Shown here piece after piece: positions 35,290-46,870 of a DNA stretch of 64,000 nt. Location: assembly GCA_018398815.1 (NCBI GenBank), contig CM031604.1:61482638-61546637 (forward strand), written 5' to 3'. Under the pieces are notes generated by a model. It was not told where the DNA came from, searched no databases, and was given only the letters and a program-made list of their open reading frames with translations. Source of the DNA: Conus ventricosus. Taxonomy: Eukaryota; Mollusca; Gastropoda; Neogastropoda; Conidae. The position numbers and the translations under genes were made by a program. How positions within the stretch are numbered: position 1 is the stretch's first letter; the number at the start of each line of letters is the position of its first letter.

Positions 35290-35975
35290 TATAAGGAGTA
35301 GCCAGCAATTGAAAGTGAAGCGGTACAAAGGATACCCAGTAATCAGAGAGGCGAGCTACAAAGGGTGGTCAAAAACCGAACGGGAGTAATACGAAAGACA
35401 CACACCCACACACACACACACACACACACACAAAAGCAGCAACCAGACGAGAGTGGTGAGAAATAACAGCCGCCAACCAGACGGGAAGGGGTACAGGAGG
35501 GTACCCAGCTTTCAGAGAGGCGTGGTGCAAGGTATGGCTAGCAATCAGAGGGGCTTGGTACACGAACTACCTTTCAATGAGAGGGGCGAAATACAAGGAA
35601 TAGCTGGCAATGGAAAGGGGCGTGGTAACAACGGCGGGATAGAAAGGCATTCAGTTGGGAGTGGTACAAGGGGATACAGATTCTCCACAATCAGAGAGGT
35701 ATGGTACAAGGGATGACGATCCAAAAGGGGGGGGGGGGGGAGACAAAAAAACAAACAACCAGCAACTACAACCGAGGGCGCGTTTTAAGGACAACCAGCA
35801 AGAGGGTCATGGTACAAGTGATAGCAAGCAAGCAGAGGGTATGGTACAAGGGATAACCAGTAACTGGACAGGTGAGATACGATGGATAACCAGCCACCAG
35901 AGGGGCGTGCTACGAGGGACAGCTAGCAATCGGAGGGAGAGTCGTAGTGATATGACTTCTTATCAATCTGACGGA
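35290..35975. repeat. Degenerate minisatellite, about 35-40-bp unit
   Basis: The motif AATCAGAGAGGCGTGGTACAA followed by a GG-x-ATAGC-like segment recurs many times with substitutions and small indels (for example near 35345, 35512, 35545, 35580, 35690 and 35850). Interruptions are a CA run (35400-35432) and a G10 run. Open frames across it are repeat translations rich in Arg, Gly and Asn. Confidence 0.8.
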
Positions 35976-36078
35976 CGTAATACACGGAAGTTTAAAAAAA
36001 AAATCAATTTTAACACAAAGGCTCAAAATAATTTCCAAGAATTGGTTCAGTTCACATGTTTGTTTCCGAAGGAAACTC

Positions 36079-36113
36079 TGTGTGTGTGTGTGTGTGTGTG
36101 TGTTGTGTGTGTG

Positions 36114-36144
<31 letters not shown>

Positions 36145-36155
36145 CGGCGTGTGTA

Positions 36156-36205
<50 letters not shown>

Positions 36206-36270
36206 CGCGCGCGCGTGTGTGTGTGTGTGTGTGTGTGTGCGTGTGTGTGTGCGTCCGTGCGTGTGTTGTG
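36079..36270. repeat. (GT)n with GCGCGC cores
   Basis: About 190 bp of GT is broken by two CG-rich cores (36155-36170 and 36200-36214). Z-DNA potential is high. Confidence 0.95.
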
Positions 36271-36853
36271 TGAGTGGGGGGAAGGGGAAGCTGGAGGGAG
36301 GGGGGTGAAGGGGTTTGAAGCCAAGTATGTGGACTGTGGAGCGGAAAGTGTGTTTCAGTCAAACAGATGGCAAATGTTCCCGTAGAGAGGACGTTGTCAG
36401 TTGAATAAAATCCGCCAGACGAAGTTGTGTAGCAGACCGTTTACATGTTTAATGCTTTCATGGTCTGTCTCGTGCTCATATTTCAACCTAACGCTAACAC
36501 TGTTCACCGGTCCTTTAAAATAAGCTGCAGCTTGGAGGTGTGTAACTGGTGAGAAGCGTAAGGAACTCTGTACTAATGGAACGCTGCGTCCAAAGTCACA
36601 GCCCTCTTACCTTTCCCGTCTTGTCCTTCAGAACCAATCCCTTCACATTCTCACACCATTATCAAGTTCCTTCTTTCGAACCGTCAGCTTCTGATGCTGG
36701 AACATGGTTATTTTCGAGCTGTCTGTAAATTTCACCGCACTCAGGATCACATATGGGCTGTAGTCAAGTTTGTTTCATGCATTTATGCAGACACTATGGG
36801 GAAAAAACGCACCGTTATTCCGAGTATTCATCACCTTCTCCAGTTTGTTTAAA

Positions 36854-36854
<1 letters not shown>

Positions 36855-36921
<67 letters not shown>

Positions 36922-36931
36922 GTGTGTTTTG
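36855..36931. repeat. (GT)n microsatellite
   Basis: About 70 bp of GT, downstream of the RING-2 3' end. Confidence 0.95.
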
Positions 36932-37050
36932 TGTTAACTTTCATTCATGGCTTTTTATGTGAAGATACAGAGAATACAGCCATAGAGATGAATAAGATCA
37001 TAGTAGTTTCCCGATTATTCTCATAGCCTGTCATGAAAAAAATGTTTTCC

Positions 37051-37056
37051 TTTATT
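37051..37056 (-). terminator. Candidate polyadenylation signal for RING-2
   Basis: AATAAA on the minus strand lies about 195 bp past the stop at 37247 and about 700 bp past the stop at 37753. It would fit a RING-2 transcript that includes both frames. Confidence 0.4.
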
Positions 37057-37246
37057 CGGAGCACACACATAATAAAGCCAAACTATTTGCATTTGTTGTA
37101 TAAAAGCAACATTACCACAAAAACTTGACTTTCGATGTGATGTTGTTGTTGTTGTTGTTTTCCTTCGCCTGCTTACAAAAAGCACTGATGTTGTAGGCAT
37201 ATTCCTGCCCTCGTCAGCTTTCACAAAACTGATGTCTTCGAACCGT

Positions 37247-37752
37247 TTAAAGTAATACGTCTACTTTTCTCATAAACTGGAGGTTTCTAAGTTCCACCGA
37301 CTTGTTGTCTGTGTTTGCATTCATGCAGTCCTGTGTTTGATTGGCCAGTTGGTGGAGCGACTCACACCTCGGCTGACATCTTAATTTTCTGCTTTCGAGA
37401 TTCTTCATAATTCGGTCGGAGTGTGTCAATCTTGATGTAGGACCAACACAGAAACAGGGGGTAGACTGTGGGCTCGTTGACGCCGTTTGTTTACTGCTGA
37501 TCTCAAATACAGGTCTGGGATTATTTCTGTTCCTGTTTTGTGATATGGAAGAAGGATTTCGTCCAAACTGTGTGAAACAGGATACGGGTAAAGTACTGAC
37601 ATTTGACTGCAAAGGTTTACAACAGTGAGCTTTTGTCCTTCCAACACCGAGGTCAGCATTCTTACTTGTAGCAGGTACAGCTGCAGAAGATCGGCTTCTT
37701 CCGGATGCCAGTGCCGCTGCGTAACACCTTTTAAGGGTCTGTAGGCTGTTCT
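37247..37752 (-). other. Out-of-frame ORF directly after RING-2 stop
   Basis: Immediately past the RING-2 stop at 37753-37755, a different frame stays open for about 168 codons (KNSLQTLKRCYAAALASGRS and on to QFMRKVDVLL). Composition is Ser/Asn/Arg-rich and free of simple repeats, so a chance frame of this length is unlikely. It could be the true C-terminal part of RING-2 reached by an unseen small intron or by correcting a frameshift. It could also be a formerly coding 3' region after a frameshift mutation. Confidence 0.35.
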
Positions 37753-38085
37753 TCACACCAGATCCTGTTGCGGAAGGAACCCGGTTCTGAGCGTCGGGGA
37801 GTCAGATGCCGAGGTCAGCGAAGTGGCCATGTCACGGACATGATCAGGTACGTCTGAGGACGTCAAACTGTCAGCTTTGCCATGGACTTTGCCTCGGTCA
37901 GGATCACTCAAGTGACACCAGCGGATCTGTTCGATCTCAAAGAAGGCGTCATCCACAATGGACCTGTGGTGAAGGGAGGCGGACAAGCGGTCCAGGTCCT
38001 GAAGAACACCACACAACGCTTCTTCACTGACAGCTCGGACCGGGGGACCCACCAGAGACCGCTCTGTGTTGACTGACACGCTTGT
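37753..38085 (-). CDS. RING-2 exon 3
   Basis: The exon follows a strong acceptor (ttcttttccctcag) and begins in phase 0 with TSVSVNTERSLVGPPVRAVS, matching the phase-0 donor of exon 2. It is acidic and helical in the middle (EEALCGVLQDLDRLSASLHH). The reading then goes RSIVDDAFFEIEQIRWCHLS and ends LPQQDLV with TGA. No domain is recognised and no membrane segment is seen, unlike RING-1. The conserved-looking middle argues for coding. The last 25 or so codons are less certain because another frame opens across the stop. Confidence 0.65.
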   Translation of the reverse strand, partial: TSVSVNTERSLVGPPVRAVSEEALCGVLQDLDRLSASLHHRSIVDDAFFEIEQIRWCHLSDPDRGKVHGKADSLTSSDVPDHVRDMATSLTSASDSPTLRTGFLPQQDLV

Positions 38086-38269
38086 CTGAGGGAAAAGAAA
38101 GAAAAAAACAAAGATCACCAGTAGTCAGGACAGATATTCCATTGACAGACACATACATTGGTCACATCCCACACAAAGACTGAAAAATCATCAAAACCAA
38201 AGGCATCTACAAGCCAAAGCTCCAAACACAGAGTTCCATAGACATTAGACAGAGAGCATAATTATGATC

Positions 38270-39450
38270 ATTGAGATAAGAAACCATTTACTGTATCACC
38301 AAACTCATACAGAACATATACTCATCCATGTAGGGGCGACTTAACTGCATGTTCGGAATCTACAAAACATACAATCATTCAGATGGAGACAAATTCACTA
38401 TGTCATCAAACTCCCAGAGAACATATTTTCATCCAGATATGGAATAATTCATATCACCAAATACTCACATAACATACAATACATGAGGACAAATTTACTA
38501 CATCATCAAACTCCTATTAAACACGCAATCATTCAGGTAAGGACTAATTGGCTACATCATCGAACTCTCACAGGAAATAGAATTATAATCATCCAGGCTG
38601 GAACTAATAGTCTTCATCACAAAACTCTAACAGAACAATAATCACTAGAAATGAAATAAATACTTTACTACCGAGCTTTTATAGAACTTACAGTCATCCA
38701 AACAAGGAGTCCTCTGCTGCATCACAAACCCTATAAAACACATTATCCATATACCGACTAATTAGAAGAAGACTTAATTTGTTACATCAGCCGGCCTGAT
38801 GTGGCCCTTTGCGGTCGGCTGGGCTATAAGCAACATTATCTTATCTTATCTTGTTACATCAGCTAACTGTTTAAATCCTGTAGACTACACAATCATTGTC
38901 TAATTAAAAATCACTACAGTGAGTAACTTCTAATGAACAGAAGAACATGCAACCATCCGACAGGGAATCACTTACTACACTAACAAATCTCTGTAGAACA
39001 CACAATGATCATTCAGATGATATAAGGACTAGTTTACTGCACCACCAAACTCCTAAAAAATGTACTATCATCTAGAAAAAGGGCTTATCTACATCACCAA
39101 GTTCCTGGAGTACATACACGCGCCATTAAGGAACTGATTTACTGCTTCACCAAACTACTATGGAATATGCCATCATCCAAACAGGCACTAATTTAATGCA
39201 TCATCTGACTTTTACAGAACATGCAGTCATCCAAATTGATACTTATTTAGTTCATCACTAGACGCCTAAAAAACAAGCAATTATCCAGATTGGGACTTGC
39301 TAGATCATGACACTCTTAGAGAATATACCATTTGTAATTACTACACCACAATACTCTCGTAGAACATACAATCATCCAGATAGGAACTAATTTAAAATAT
39401 CAAATTTCTATAGAACATGCAATCATCCAGGCAGGGACTTATGCATGTTA
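38270..39450. repeat. Old satellite, about 60-bp monomer, in RING-2 intron 2
   Basis: About 19 highly diverged monomers share the segments AGAACATACAATCATCCAGA, a GGACTAATTTACTACATCA-like stretch, and CCAAACTCCTAT. Individual monomers differ at many sites, so the array is ancient. It is interrupted by the LINE 3' end at 38791. Confidence 0.85.
38791..38850 (+). mobile_element. 60-bp LINE 3' end, copy 4, with 12-bp target-site duplication
   Basis: The insertion is flanked by perfect TTGTTACATCAG copies (38779-38790 and 38851-38862). It contains GGCCCTTTGCGGTCGGCTGG and ends in (TTATC)n on the plus strand. It is one of the shortest retroposed insertions that can still be proven by its duplication. 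Confidence 0.9.
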
Positions 39451-39485
39451 CATACTAGCATAAAAATAGGGATTGTGGCAGGAAA

Positions 39486-39565
<80 letters not shown>

Positions 39566-39573
39566 GCGCGCGC
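39486..39573. repeat. (GT)n-(GTGC)n-(GC)n microsatellite
   Basis: GT gives way to CGTG tetramers and then CG dinucleotides over about 85 bp. Confidence 0.95.
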
Positions 39574-39699
39574 CAACAGGGACCCAGGGAGTTGTGAAGG
39601 CTCCTAGTGGAGTCCTGGATCAGAGCCTCCCCTCCCACTCCGCTCACCCCTTGGTGGGAATGGGAGCAACTAGTTGTGGACATGCAACCTCCTAGTCTG

Positions 39700-41380
39700 A
39701 AGCTATATTATGAAAACCTTTGACGCGCGATTTCTTACACCGGAACAAGCAGAACACAATTACATTCTGTTCAGTTAATAGCCTACTGAAAACTACATAA
39801 GCCTGCTTGCAAATATGGGACTCGTGAGTTTGTTTATTTTTTGTGCTCGTACAACTGGACTTGGGCTGTGGTCCTCTTCAACAACACATTTCAGTGTAGT
39901 GTGTTTTGGTCTCTCTCTCTCTCTCCCGGACTGGCCTACTACTGGTCAATACTTTTTATGCCCTCAACGTTACTGCGATAAAGCATAACAGAAGTAAGGG
40001 ATAGATGATTACTAATGTCAATATCAAACAGATTTATGACAACTTTACATTGTAATTTACGAGAAAGAGTAGGCCAAAATCTCCTGACAAATCTCCAAGG
40101 AATGATGTCGTTTGGGTGTATTCACTTAAAGACAAATTAACATTTAGCTAAAGAGAGAATGGCCAATGGAATAAACTTAACAGAATCCACTAAACGTACA
40201 CGAAGTTCGAACATGTTTTCAAAACTTCTACAGACTGCAGTGAAATTTTAAAAGACTCTTACTTGGAATATGATGATTGAACACTCAACTTTAAATATCC
40301 CAAGGATATCAGACCAGACTTTACATCAAAATTTGCCACACTGGAAATATTTCAAAACCTTTTTAGGCTGTAACCTCAAAGCAGCAGTCGCCCCTAGACA
40401 CTAAGCCAACTCTGTAACACAACCCGTGTCACAAAGTTAAACTTCGTGAATTTTTCAATAATGCTGAGTTTGCCTGCAAGTTGACTGCTTCAAATTGAAA
40501 TATTTGCAGTTTGCTTTAGATCTTTTTGAATTGTTCCATGGGGCATTTGTTTGCCAGAGGACGGATGCGAAAGTGACAGAACTATGTACTCCTTACACAA
40601 TCAGCAGGAGAGAGGCACACTCTTGAATGAGCGGAAAAGTCATCATCAGGGGAGATCGCTCTTACAAGTATCACGAACAACAGGTGTTTCTGTTGGTGGG
40701 TGAGTGGGATGTTGTAGAAGATGAAATGTTCGTTGATTGGGATTCTAAAAGAATTATCCTCAGAAACCTCCCGGGATCTCCTAGGAATTTCCAGAATTTG
40801 TTTTCAGAATACCGCGCTGCTCGGCTATGCTACGTAACTGTCCATGCGCTTTGATTGGCTGTAGGCAAGTGCGACGCCACAGTATTTGTAATTTGAAAAC
40901 AAACAAAACAAGCAAATGAACAAACAAACGAAAATGGGGTTTGGATTTCCCCAGAAAGATTGATTTCCAATTTTGTACATGTTTTGGCACTGTCAAAGGA
41001 TTTGTGAAGCTTCAGAGACATGTTGCTAGATTGAATGCTATTTAGAGAGAACTTAAACCTGTGTGGCGTTTATAACGGGTACCTCCCTTTCAAACAGGCG
41101 AGGTACATTTCATAGCATACCCTAGTATAGCGGCGACCAGGGCTAAGGTGAGAACTCTCTCTTGGGGCTCTCTCGCACGCGATTGTAACATCTTTTGACT
41201 GGTGCAGGAAAAGTAGTCACAATCTCTGATTGGTACATAAAATGATGAAAACGTCGACCCTTCAACAGCAAGAAGAATTTGAAGCAGCAGTCACATTGTT
41301 GATTTGCATTTTTGTCTCGCACCCGTTTTTGTACTCCCAGTTCTTATAGAACAGAGAGTACTTTTGAATGGGAACGAAGA
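39700..41380. other. RING-2 intron 2, gene-free
   Basis: No supported feature other than a small CT run near 39911-39926. A 75-codon plus-strand frame at 40627-40854 has no recognisable content and I do not call it. Confidence 0.5.
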
Positions 41381-41384
41381 AATG

Positions 41385-41386
<2 letters not shown>

Positions 41387-41425
<39 letters not shown>
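41387..41425. repeat. (GT)n microsatellite
   Basis: A short GT run just before the 146-bp satellite. Confidence 0.95.
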
Positions 41426-41459
41426 TGTCCGTGGTCAAAATGTGTTCCACTCGCTCCAC

Positions 41460-42905
41460 ACACAAAACTACTGGGCCGATCTTTCTGAAGATTTGTGGGT
41501 AGCCTATGTTCATTATGGGTCACGGATGATGCCCGATGTTTTATTTTACCGTTATAGCCGTTACTAGCGGCTATAACGGCCCATAACGCTTCTTCTTCTT
41601 TAAGGAACATCTAAGAAAGTACTCAGCCGATCTTTCTGAAAATTTGCAGGTATGTTCATAATGGGTCACGGACAATGCTCGATGTTTTATTTTACCGTTA
41701 TATGACGGCCCATAACAGTTTTTCTTCTTTATGGAACATCTCACAAAGTACTTGGCCGATCTTTCTGAAAAATTGTAGGTATGGTCATTATGGGTCACAG
41801 ATGAAGCCCGATGTTTTATTTTACCGTTATAGCCGTTACTAGCGGCTATAACGGCCCATAACAGTTTTTCTTCTTTATGGAACATCTCAGATAGTACTTG
41901 GCTGATCTTCCTGAAAATTTGAAGGTATGTTAATTATGGGTCACGGATGATGCCCGATATTTTATTTTACCGTTATAGCCGTTACTAACGGCTATACCAG
42001 GCCCATAACGCTTTTTCTTCTTTATGGAATATCTCAGAAAATACTTGGCCGACCTTTCTCAAAATCTGTAGGTATGTTCATTATGGATCACAGATGATGC
42101 CCGATGTTTTATTTTACCGTTATAGCCGTTACTAACGGCTATAACGGCCCATAACGATTTTTCTTCTTTATGGAACATCTCAGAAAAAAGTACTTGGCCG
42201 ATCTTTCTGAAAACTTGAAGCATGTTCATTATGGGTCACGGATGATGCCCGATGTTTTATTTTGCCGTTATAGCCGTTACTAATGACTATAACGACCCAT
42301 AACACTTTTTCTTCTTTATGGAATATATCAGAAAGTACTAGGCCGATCTTTCTGAAAATTTGTAGGTATGGTCATTATGGGTCACGGATGATGCCCAATG
42401 TTTTATTTTACCGTTATAGCCGTTACTAACGGCTAGAACGGCCCATAAAACTTTTTCTTCTTTATGGAACATCTAAGAAAGTACTTGGCCGATCTTTCTG
42501 AAAATTTGTAGGCATGTTCATTATGGGTCACGGATGATGCCCGATGTTTTATTTTACCGTTACAGCCGTTATTATAGGCTAGAACGGCCCATAACGGTTT
42601 TTCTTCTTTACAGAACATCTCAGAAAGTACTTGTCCGATCTTTCTGAAAATTTGTATGTTCATTATGGATCACGGATGATGCCCATGTTTTATTTTACCG
42701 TTACAGCTGATTCTAACGGCTATAAGGCCCATAACGGTTTTTCATCCTTATGGAATATCTGAGAAAGTACTTGGCTGATCTTTCTGAATATTTGTATGTA
42801 TATTCATTATGGGACACGGATGATGGCCGATATGTACCAGAATAGCCGTTACTAACGGCTATAACGGCCTAAAACGGGTTTTCCTCTTTATGGAATATCT
42901 CACGC
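41460..42905. repeat. 146-bp satellite, about 10 monomers, with internal palindrome
   Basis: Monomers begin near 41474, 41625, 41754, 41900, 42047, 42196, 42341, 42487, 42633 and 42773 (most spacings 140-151 bp). Each has GGCCGATCTTTCTGAAAATT, then GGGTCACGGATGATGCCCGA and TTTTATTTTACC. Most then carry an inverted repeat: arm GTTATAGCCGTTA, one central C, arm TAACGGCTATAAC. The third spacing (129 bp) is short because the second monomer lacks the palindrome. The array lies in intron 2 of RING-2. Confidence 0.95.
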
Positions 42906-43118
42906 GTATTCAAGATAAACTGGGAGTACTTTTATATGCTTTGCATCTTGTTTTTATTCCCTTTGCCTTTCATATCTCTCGCCCCATCCATAAGCTAGGC
43001 CACTTTGTGGGTTCTCTTGCTGGTGAAACTCGTCTCAGCCAGTCGTATACGTCTTCTGAACAGTCTTTAAGCATCTGGATGATTCAATTCTCATCTTGAT
43101 AATAAAACAACTAATTAC

Positions 43119-43317
43119 CCAGCTGGGTGACTTCTTGTTACGAAGGGTGTCGACCAATGTCTGGATGATGAAGTTGCATGTGACGTTCCGCTGCAGAATG
43201 GGCGTGGCAAAAATTCGCACATGGCAGGTAGGGCAGCCAATCAGCGGCTCTGTCCCTGTGAGGCTCGCGCTCTGCCCACGAGGCTGACTTGCCTGCTTAC
43301 ACATATCAGTCAGACAC
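43119..43317 (-). CDS. RING-2 exon 2, second half of RING
   Basis: This 199-bp exon has an acceptor ttccccaacag and a GTAATT donor. Its first base completes a Gln codon, giving CGHTFCLQC across the junction. It reads CLTDMCKQASQPRGQSASLT, then GCPTCHVRIFATPILQRNVT and NFIIQTLVDTLRNKK. CPTC gives the last ligand pair. The stretch after CPTC (I-L-x-x-N-x-T-x-N-F-I-I-Q) parallels RING-1 exon 2 (S-I-L...S-T-S-F-L-I-Q-N-L-V), supporting common descent. The donor is in phase 0, as in RING-1. Confidence 0.88.
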
Positions 43318-43616
43318 CTGTTGGGGAACAGAATACAATATCAATGTTTAAAGAAAACAACACAAAGAGAATCATTATGAAACACTTGCTGCATCGTTTT
43401 CATTCAGAAAATTGTATCTATACCAACAAGAAAACAAATAATTTAAAACAAACAAAGGGACAGAGAGGCATTGGAATTTTAAAACAAGAATAGGAATACA
43501 TTTCAAACAGACGGGGTTCCCGGGAAACCAAACGCATGCTAACGTTGAACAGATTACGACACCGCACTTAGATCTGTAGATCTGAATACGTACCAGAATT
43601 ATAATGAATGTAAAGT

Positions 43617-43720
43617 GTGTGTGTGTGTGTGTGTGTGTGTGGTGGTGAGTGAGTGAGTGAGTGAGCGAGTGAGAGAGAGACACACACACAGAGAGACAGA
43701 GAGAGAGAGAGAGAGAGAGC
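43617..43720. repeat. GT, GTGA and GA simple repeats
   Basis: Short consecutive blocks in RING-2 intron 1. Confidence 0.9.
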
Positions 43721-43904
43721 TTACTGCAACAGGCGACAAAGTAGGGTCAGAGATGGCATTATTGTAAGGACGGACTGAAAGAGTCTCTTCCCATATACTT
43801 TTGGTGAAAGGATATGAAAAATGTAAAATGTCGATAGAACGTTTGTGATTTTTCGTGCAAATATATCACGACAAACAGTTATCATTCGAACACAGTGATA
43901 ACAT

Positions 43905-44200
43905 GGTTGATAATTTTTAATAATTTTGCTGAACAGATCCTGGATTTACCCTTTAATACGGATCCACACGAAAATTTATCAAGACTTTATTGAACGGATC
44001 CTTCATGCATCCTTTAAAACGGATCCATACCAAAATTTTGAATAATCTTGCTAAACAGATCCTAGATGCACCCTTTAATATGAATCCACACCAAAATTTA
44101 TAAGAATCTTTCAGAATGGATCATCCATCCTTTATACGAATCCACACCAAAATTTGTTATAATCTAGCTGAACAGATCATAGATCTGTGCTTTAATACTT
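43905..44200. repeat. Tandem array, about 65-bp unit, 5 copies
   Basis: The unit contains GCTGAACAGATCCTGGAT, CCTTTAATACGGATCCACAC and AAAATTT. Copies are moderately diverged. Confidence 0.85.
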
Positions 44201-44249
44201 TTCCAACTGACGCTTTTATATTACATTGCCTTCCCTATCTTGTGATCAC

Positions 44250-44400
44250 GGTTAGGTGCTGTCGAGGCCCCACTGAATCTACCTGACAATGTCCCTTCAT
44301 CTTTCGCGGTTCTCTGCGAACAGGTGGCAATGCTGGTCTGTCAACTCCCTGATGTCTTCCTTCCACCTCTCCTGTTAAATACTTCTTCATCGTCCTGCCA
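44250..44400 (-). pseudogene. Possible LINE C-terminal relic
   Basis: One minus-strand frame reads WKEDIRELTDQHCHLFAENR followed by ER, a stop, RDIVR, a stop and IQWGLDST. This resembles the end of non-LTR polymerases (W-x-D-x-I...A-E-x-R-x-x-W-R-x-x-V). It is short and has stop codons. The assignment is tentative. Confidence 0.35.
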
Positions 44401-45560
44401 CTGTGCCCTCTGTGAGGGTCCTACCCTCCACCCACCTTACAGACTTCTGAGGGTGTGTTTTTACATGTGTTCCTACCATTTTTTCTCTCCTCTTGACTAT
44501 ACTAAGCACACATGCCATCATGGAGACCAGTGGCACGTCTGGCTGTGTTGTAAACTTTTTCATTTGTCACTGTTGGGATCTTTGTACCAGACGTTCAAGA
44601 TCTTGCAGAAGCATGTCATTTCTACGGTTTGGATTTGATTTTGGGAAGTGCAGCGACTGTCAAGTTTCACATGTGTACATAAACGTGGAGATGAGCAATG
44701 AACGTATGAGCCTGGTTTTTGACATGAGGGAGAGATCTTCTTGACACGCTAGATAGTCCTCAGTATTGTTAGCACTACCATTGTTTGCGCTGTATGACCT
44801 GATTCTTCCGAGTAGGATCAGTCACCTTGAAAGTCATTACAGTTGGACTTTTCTGACTCTCTACTTTGACCTTATTTCTCCATGCCGTCAGGTTCTTTGT
44901 CTTCTTGTCACTGGTCCCAAAGGCATAGGCCCTATAGCTGCTGTGTCTAATCACACTCAACAACACTGATCAGCTCTTCACCTACTGCCATCGTCGCTCT
45001 TGGCAAAATGTAAGCTGGTGCGTTTCCGGTTCGTGTGTGGCTGGGAGGGAAAGTAGCTGGGATAATGAGGATGAAAGATTATGTTTGTTCTACTAGAAGG
45101 CTACGGTTCTGAATATTGTGTGTATATGCGACTAAAAAAAATTTCATATATATATATATGAATTAATATTGCTTCATTTGCTATGTGTAGATACGACTGT
45201 CTCTTTAATTTGAAAACAAATTTGCCCCCCCCCCCCCCTCTCAAAAAAAAACAACAAACAAAAACTTGCTGACAAATTTAAAAGTGCCTACCCATCTTAG
45301 TTTCCTTTCATCTCTCAATCAACACCCATTCTTTCCCCCTTATATTTTCAGGAATCAGGAAAATTGCGACTAAAAGCAGTCAGCCATCAGGCTTTTGAAT
45401 GTCCCTTTTTTACTTCTTGATTGGTTGGAAAATTAAAGGTCGCCGGTAATGGAAGCTCAGGGTTTTGAAACGCATCTTCGTCATACTCACACTGTAGGTC
45501 TTTTAAGAATTTCCAGTGGTCGACAAATGTTTTGAAGGTGTTAATATAGTATTTTGTGCT
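44400..45560. other. RING-2 intron 1, no clear feature
   Basis: Unremarkable DNA with a TA run near 45150-45161 and a C run at 45226-45238. Confidence 0.5.
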
Positions 45561-45581
45561 CTTGTGGCATTGCTAGGTTAT

Positions 45582-46408
45582 CATTATTACTATTTTTTTT
45601 TTTTTTAATTTTGCTGTCCCAACCATTGCAGCACCTCAGAGGCAGTGCACCCACGCCGCTCATTCCGACACCCTGTCCACAGCCACATCCCGATCAGTCC
45701 CACTGCAGCCCCGGCACCGGCAATCCACAGGGAGCAGTCAATGTCAAGTCGTCAAGAGGCGACCCACCGGAGGAGACACTGCATTGCTGCCGAGTCACTT
45801 CGGTGTGTTCAGTGGCGTCTGTTCTAATCTAACATACGCATGACACCACCTACTAAGGCCCCTACTGACGACAATAATTGCTTAGTCGCGGAGCCGGCGT
45901 GAGTGAGCTCTCCCTCCGGAGGGCGCCACCACGTCCGTCCAACGACAGCCCCTATGGACTCGCCAATACCGATGACCCCGACGGAACCAAACCAAGGCCA
46001 CGGACGTGGAGAGGACATCGAAACTGAGGTCACCATGAGAGCTGGGCACGAAGGGCCACAGAATTTGAGACTTTTTTTTTAATGAGGATGATTAAGATGA
46101 TGCTACGGATTTCCATTTCGGCCTGAGACTACACGACAGGGCTGTACTCTACGCTTCCTTTCATAATATATCCCGGTGTCAACCAGGCCCGAGAGATACA
46201 GACACCCGCAGTGTTGGTCAGGAGACGCATCGATTAAGTGGATAAAACTCGACTGTGTGGTCCCAGTCTTCCCAACCGAGTCCCAGAAAACTCAACTCTG
46301 GTAGGAGCCGGTCGGAGCAGAAAAACCCAAATGACTCTGATGAGAATCGAACCCGCGATCTCCCAGTCGGGAGTCCGCGATGCTAACCACTTCGCCATGG
46401 CGGCTAGT
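45582..46408 (-). mobile_element. SINE copy B, full length, with 13-bp target-site duplication
   Basis: This is a complete copy of the element at 29250 in the opposite orientation. The tRNA-like head (A box near 46388-46398, B box reading GGTTCGATTCT at 46343-46353) is at the right end and the A-rich tail at the left (45592-45612). Perfect copies of ATTGCTAGGTTAT flank it (45569-45581 and 46409-46421). It lies in RING-2 intron 1, sense with the gene. Compared with copy A it has scattered point differences and a slightly shorter body. Confidence 0.93.
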
Positions 46409-46574
46409 ATTGCTAGGTTATTTATTCCATGAAGGTGCAATTCTGTTGGTAAATATACATTTTCTTCCGTTAGTATGCCTTATTCAATAAATACATTGCA
46501 CTCATATCAAAACAAAATAATAAATCTGCACCGTCTTTGATAATCTGAAGAACCTATGTTAGTATGTACGTTTA

Positions 46575-46870
46575 ACTGAGGATCCAGGTCAAAATATAGA
46601 TCCAGACTCCATCCATCCTTGGTGGAGGTACGTTAAAGTGAGGATCTGGGTCAAAAGATAGATCCAGACGCCATCTGCTTTCTTGGAGGTACGGTAAAGT
46701 GAGGATTCGGGTCAAAAGATAGATCCAGATTCCATCCTGCCTTGGTGGAGGTACATTATAGTGAAGATCCGGGTCAAAAGATAGATCCAGATTCTGTCCT
46801 GCCTTCTTGGAGGTACGTTAAAGTGAGGAACCGGGTCAAAAGATAGATCCACTCCATCTTGCCTGATTGA
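46575..46870. repeat. Tandem array, about 61-bp unit, 5 copies
   Basis: The unit contains GTCAAAAGATAGATCCAGA, TTGGTGGAGGTACGTTAAAG and TGAGGATC. Five copies lie end to end in RING-2 intron 1. Confidence 0.9.

Noticed and set aside
40627..40854. 75-codon plus-strand ORF in RING-2 intron 2
   Set aside because: No domain, no context, short; indistinguishable from chance.
41571..42663. ORFs of 76-104 codons on the minus strand in the 146-bp array
   Set aside because: They repeat with the satellite monomer and end wherever a monomer has a small indel.
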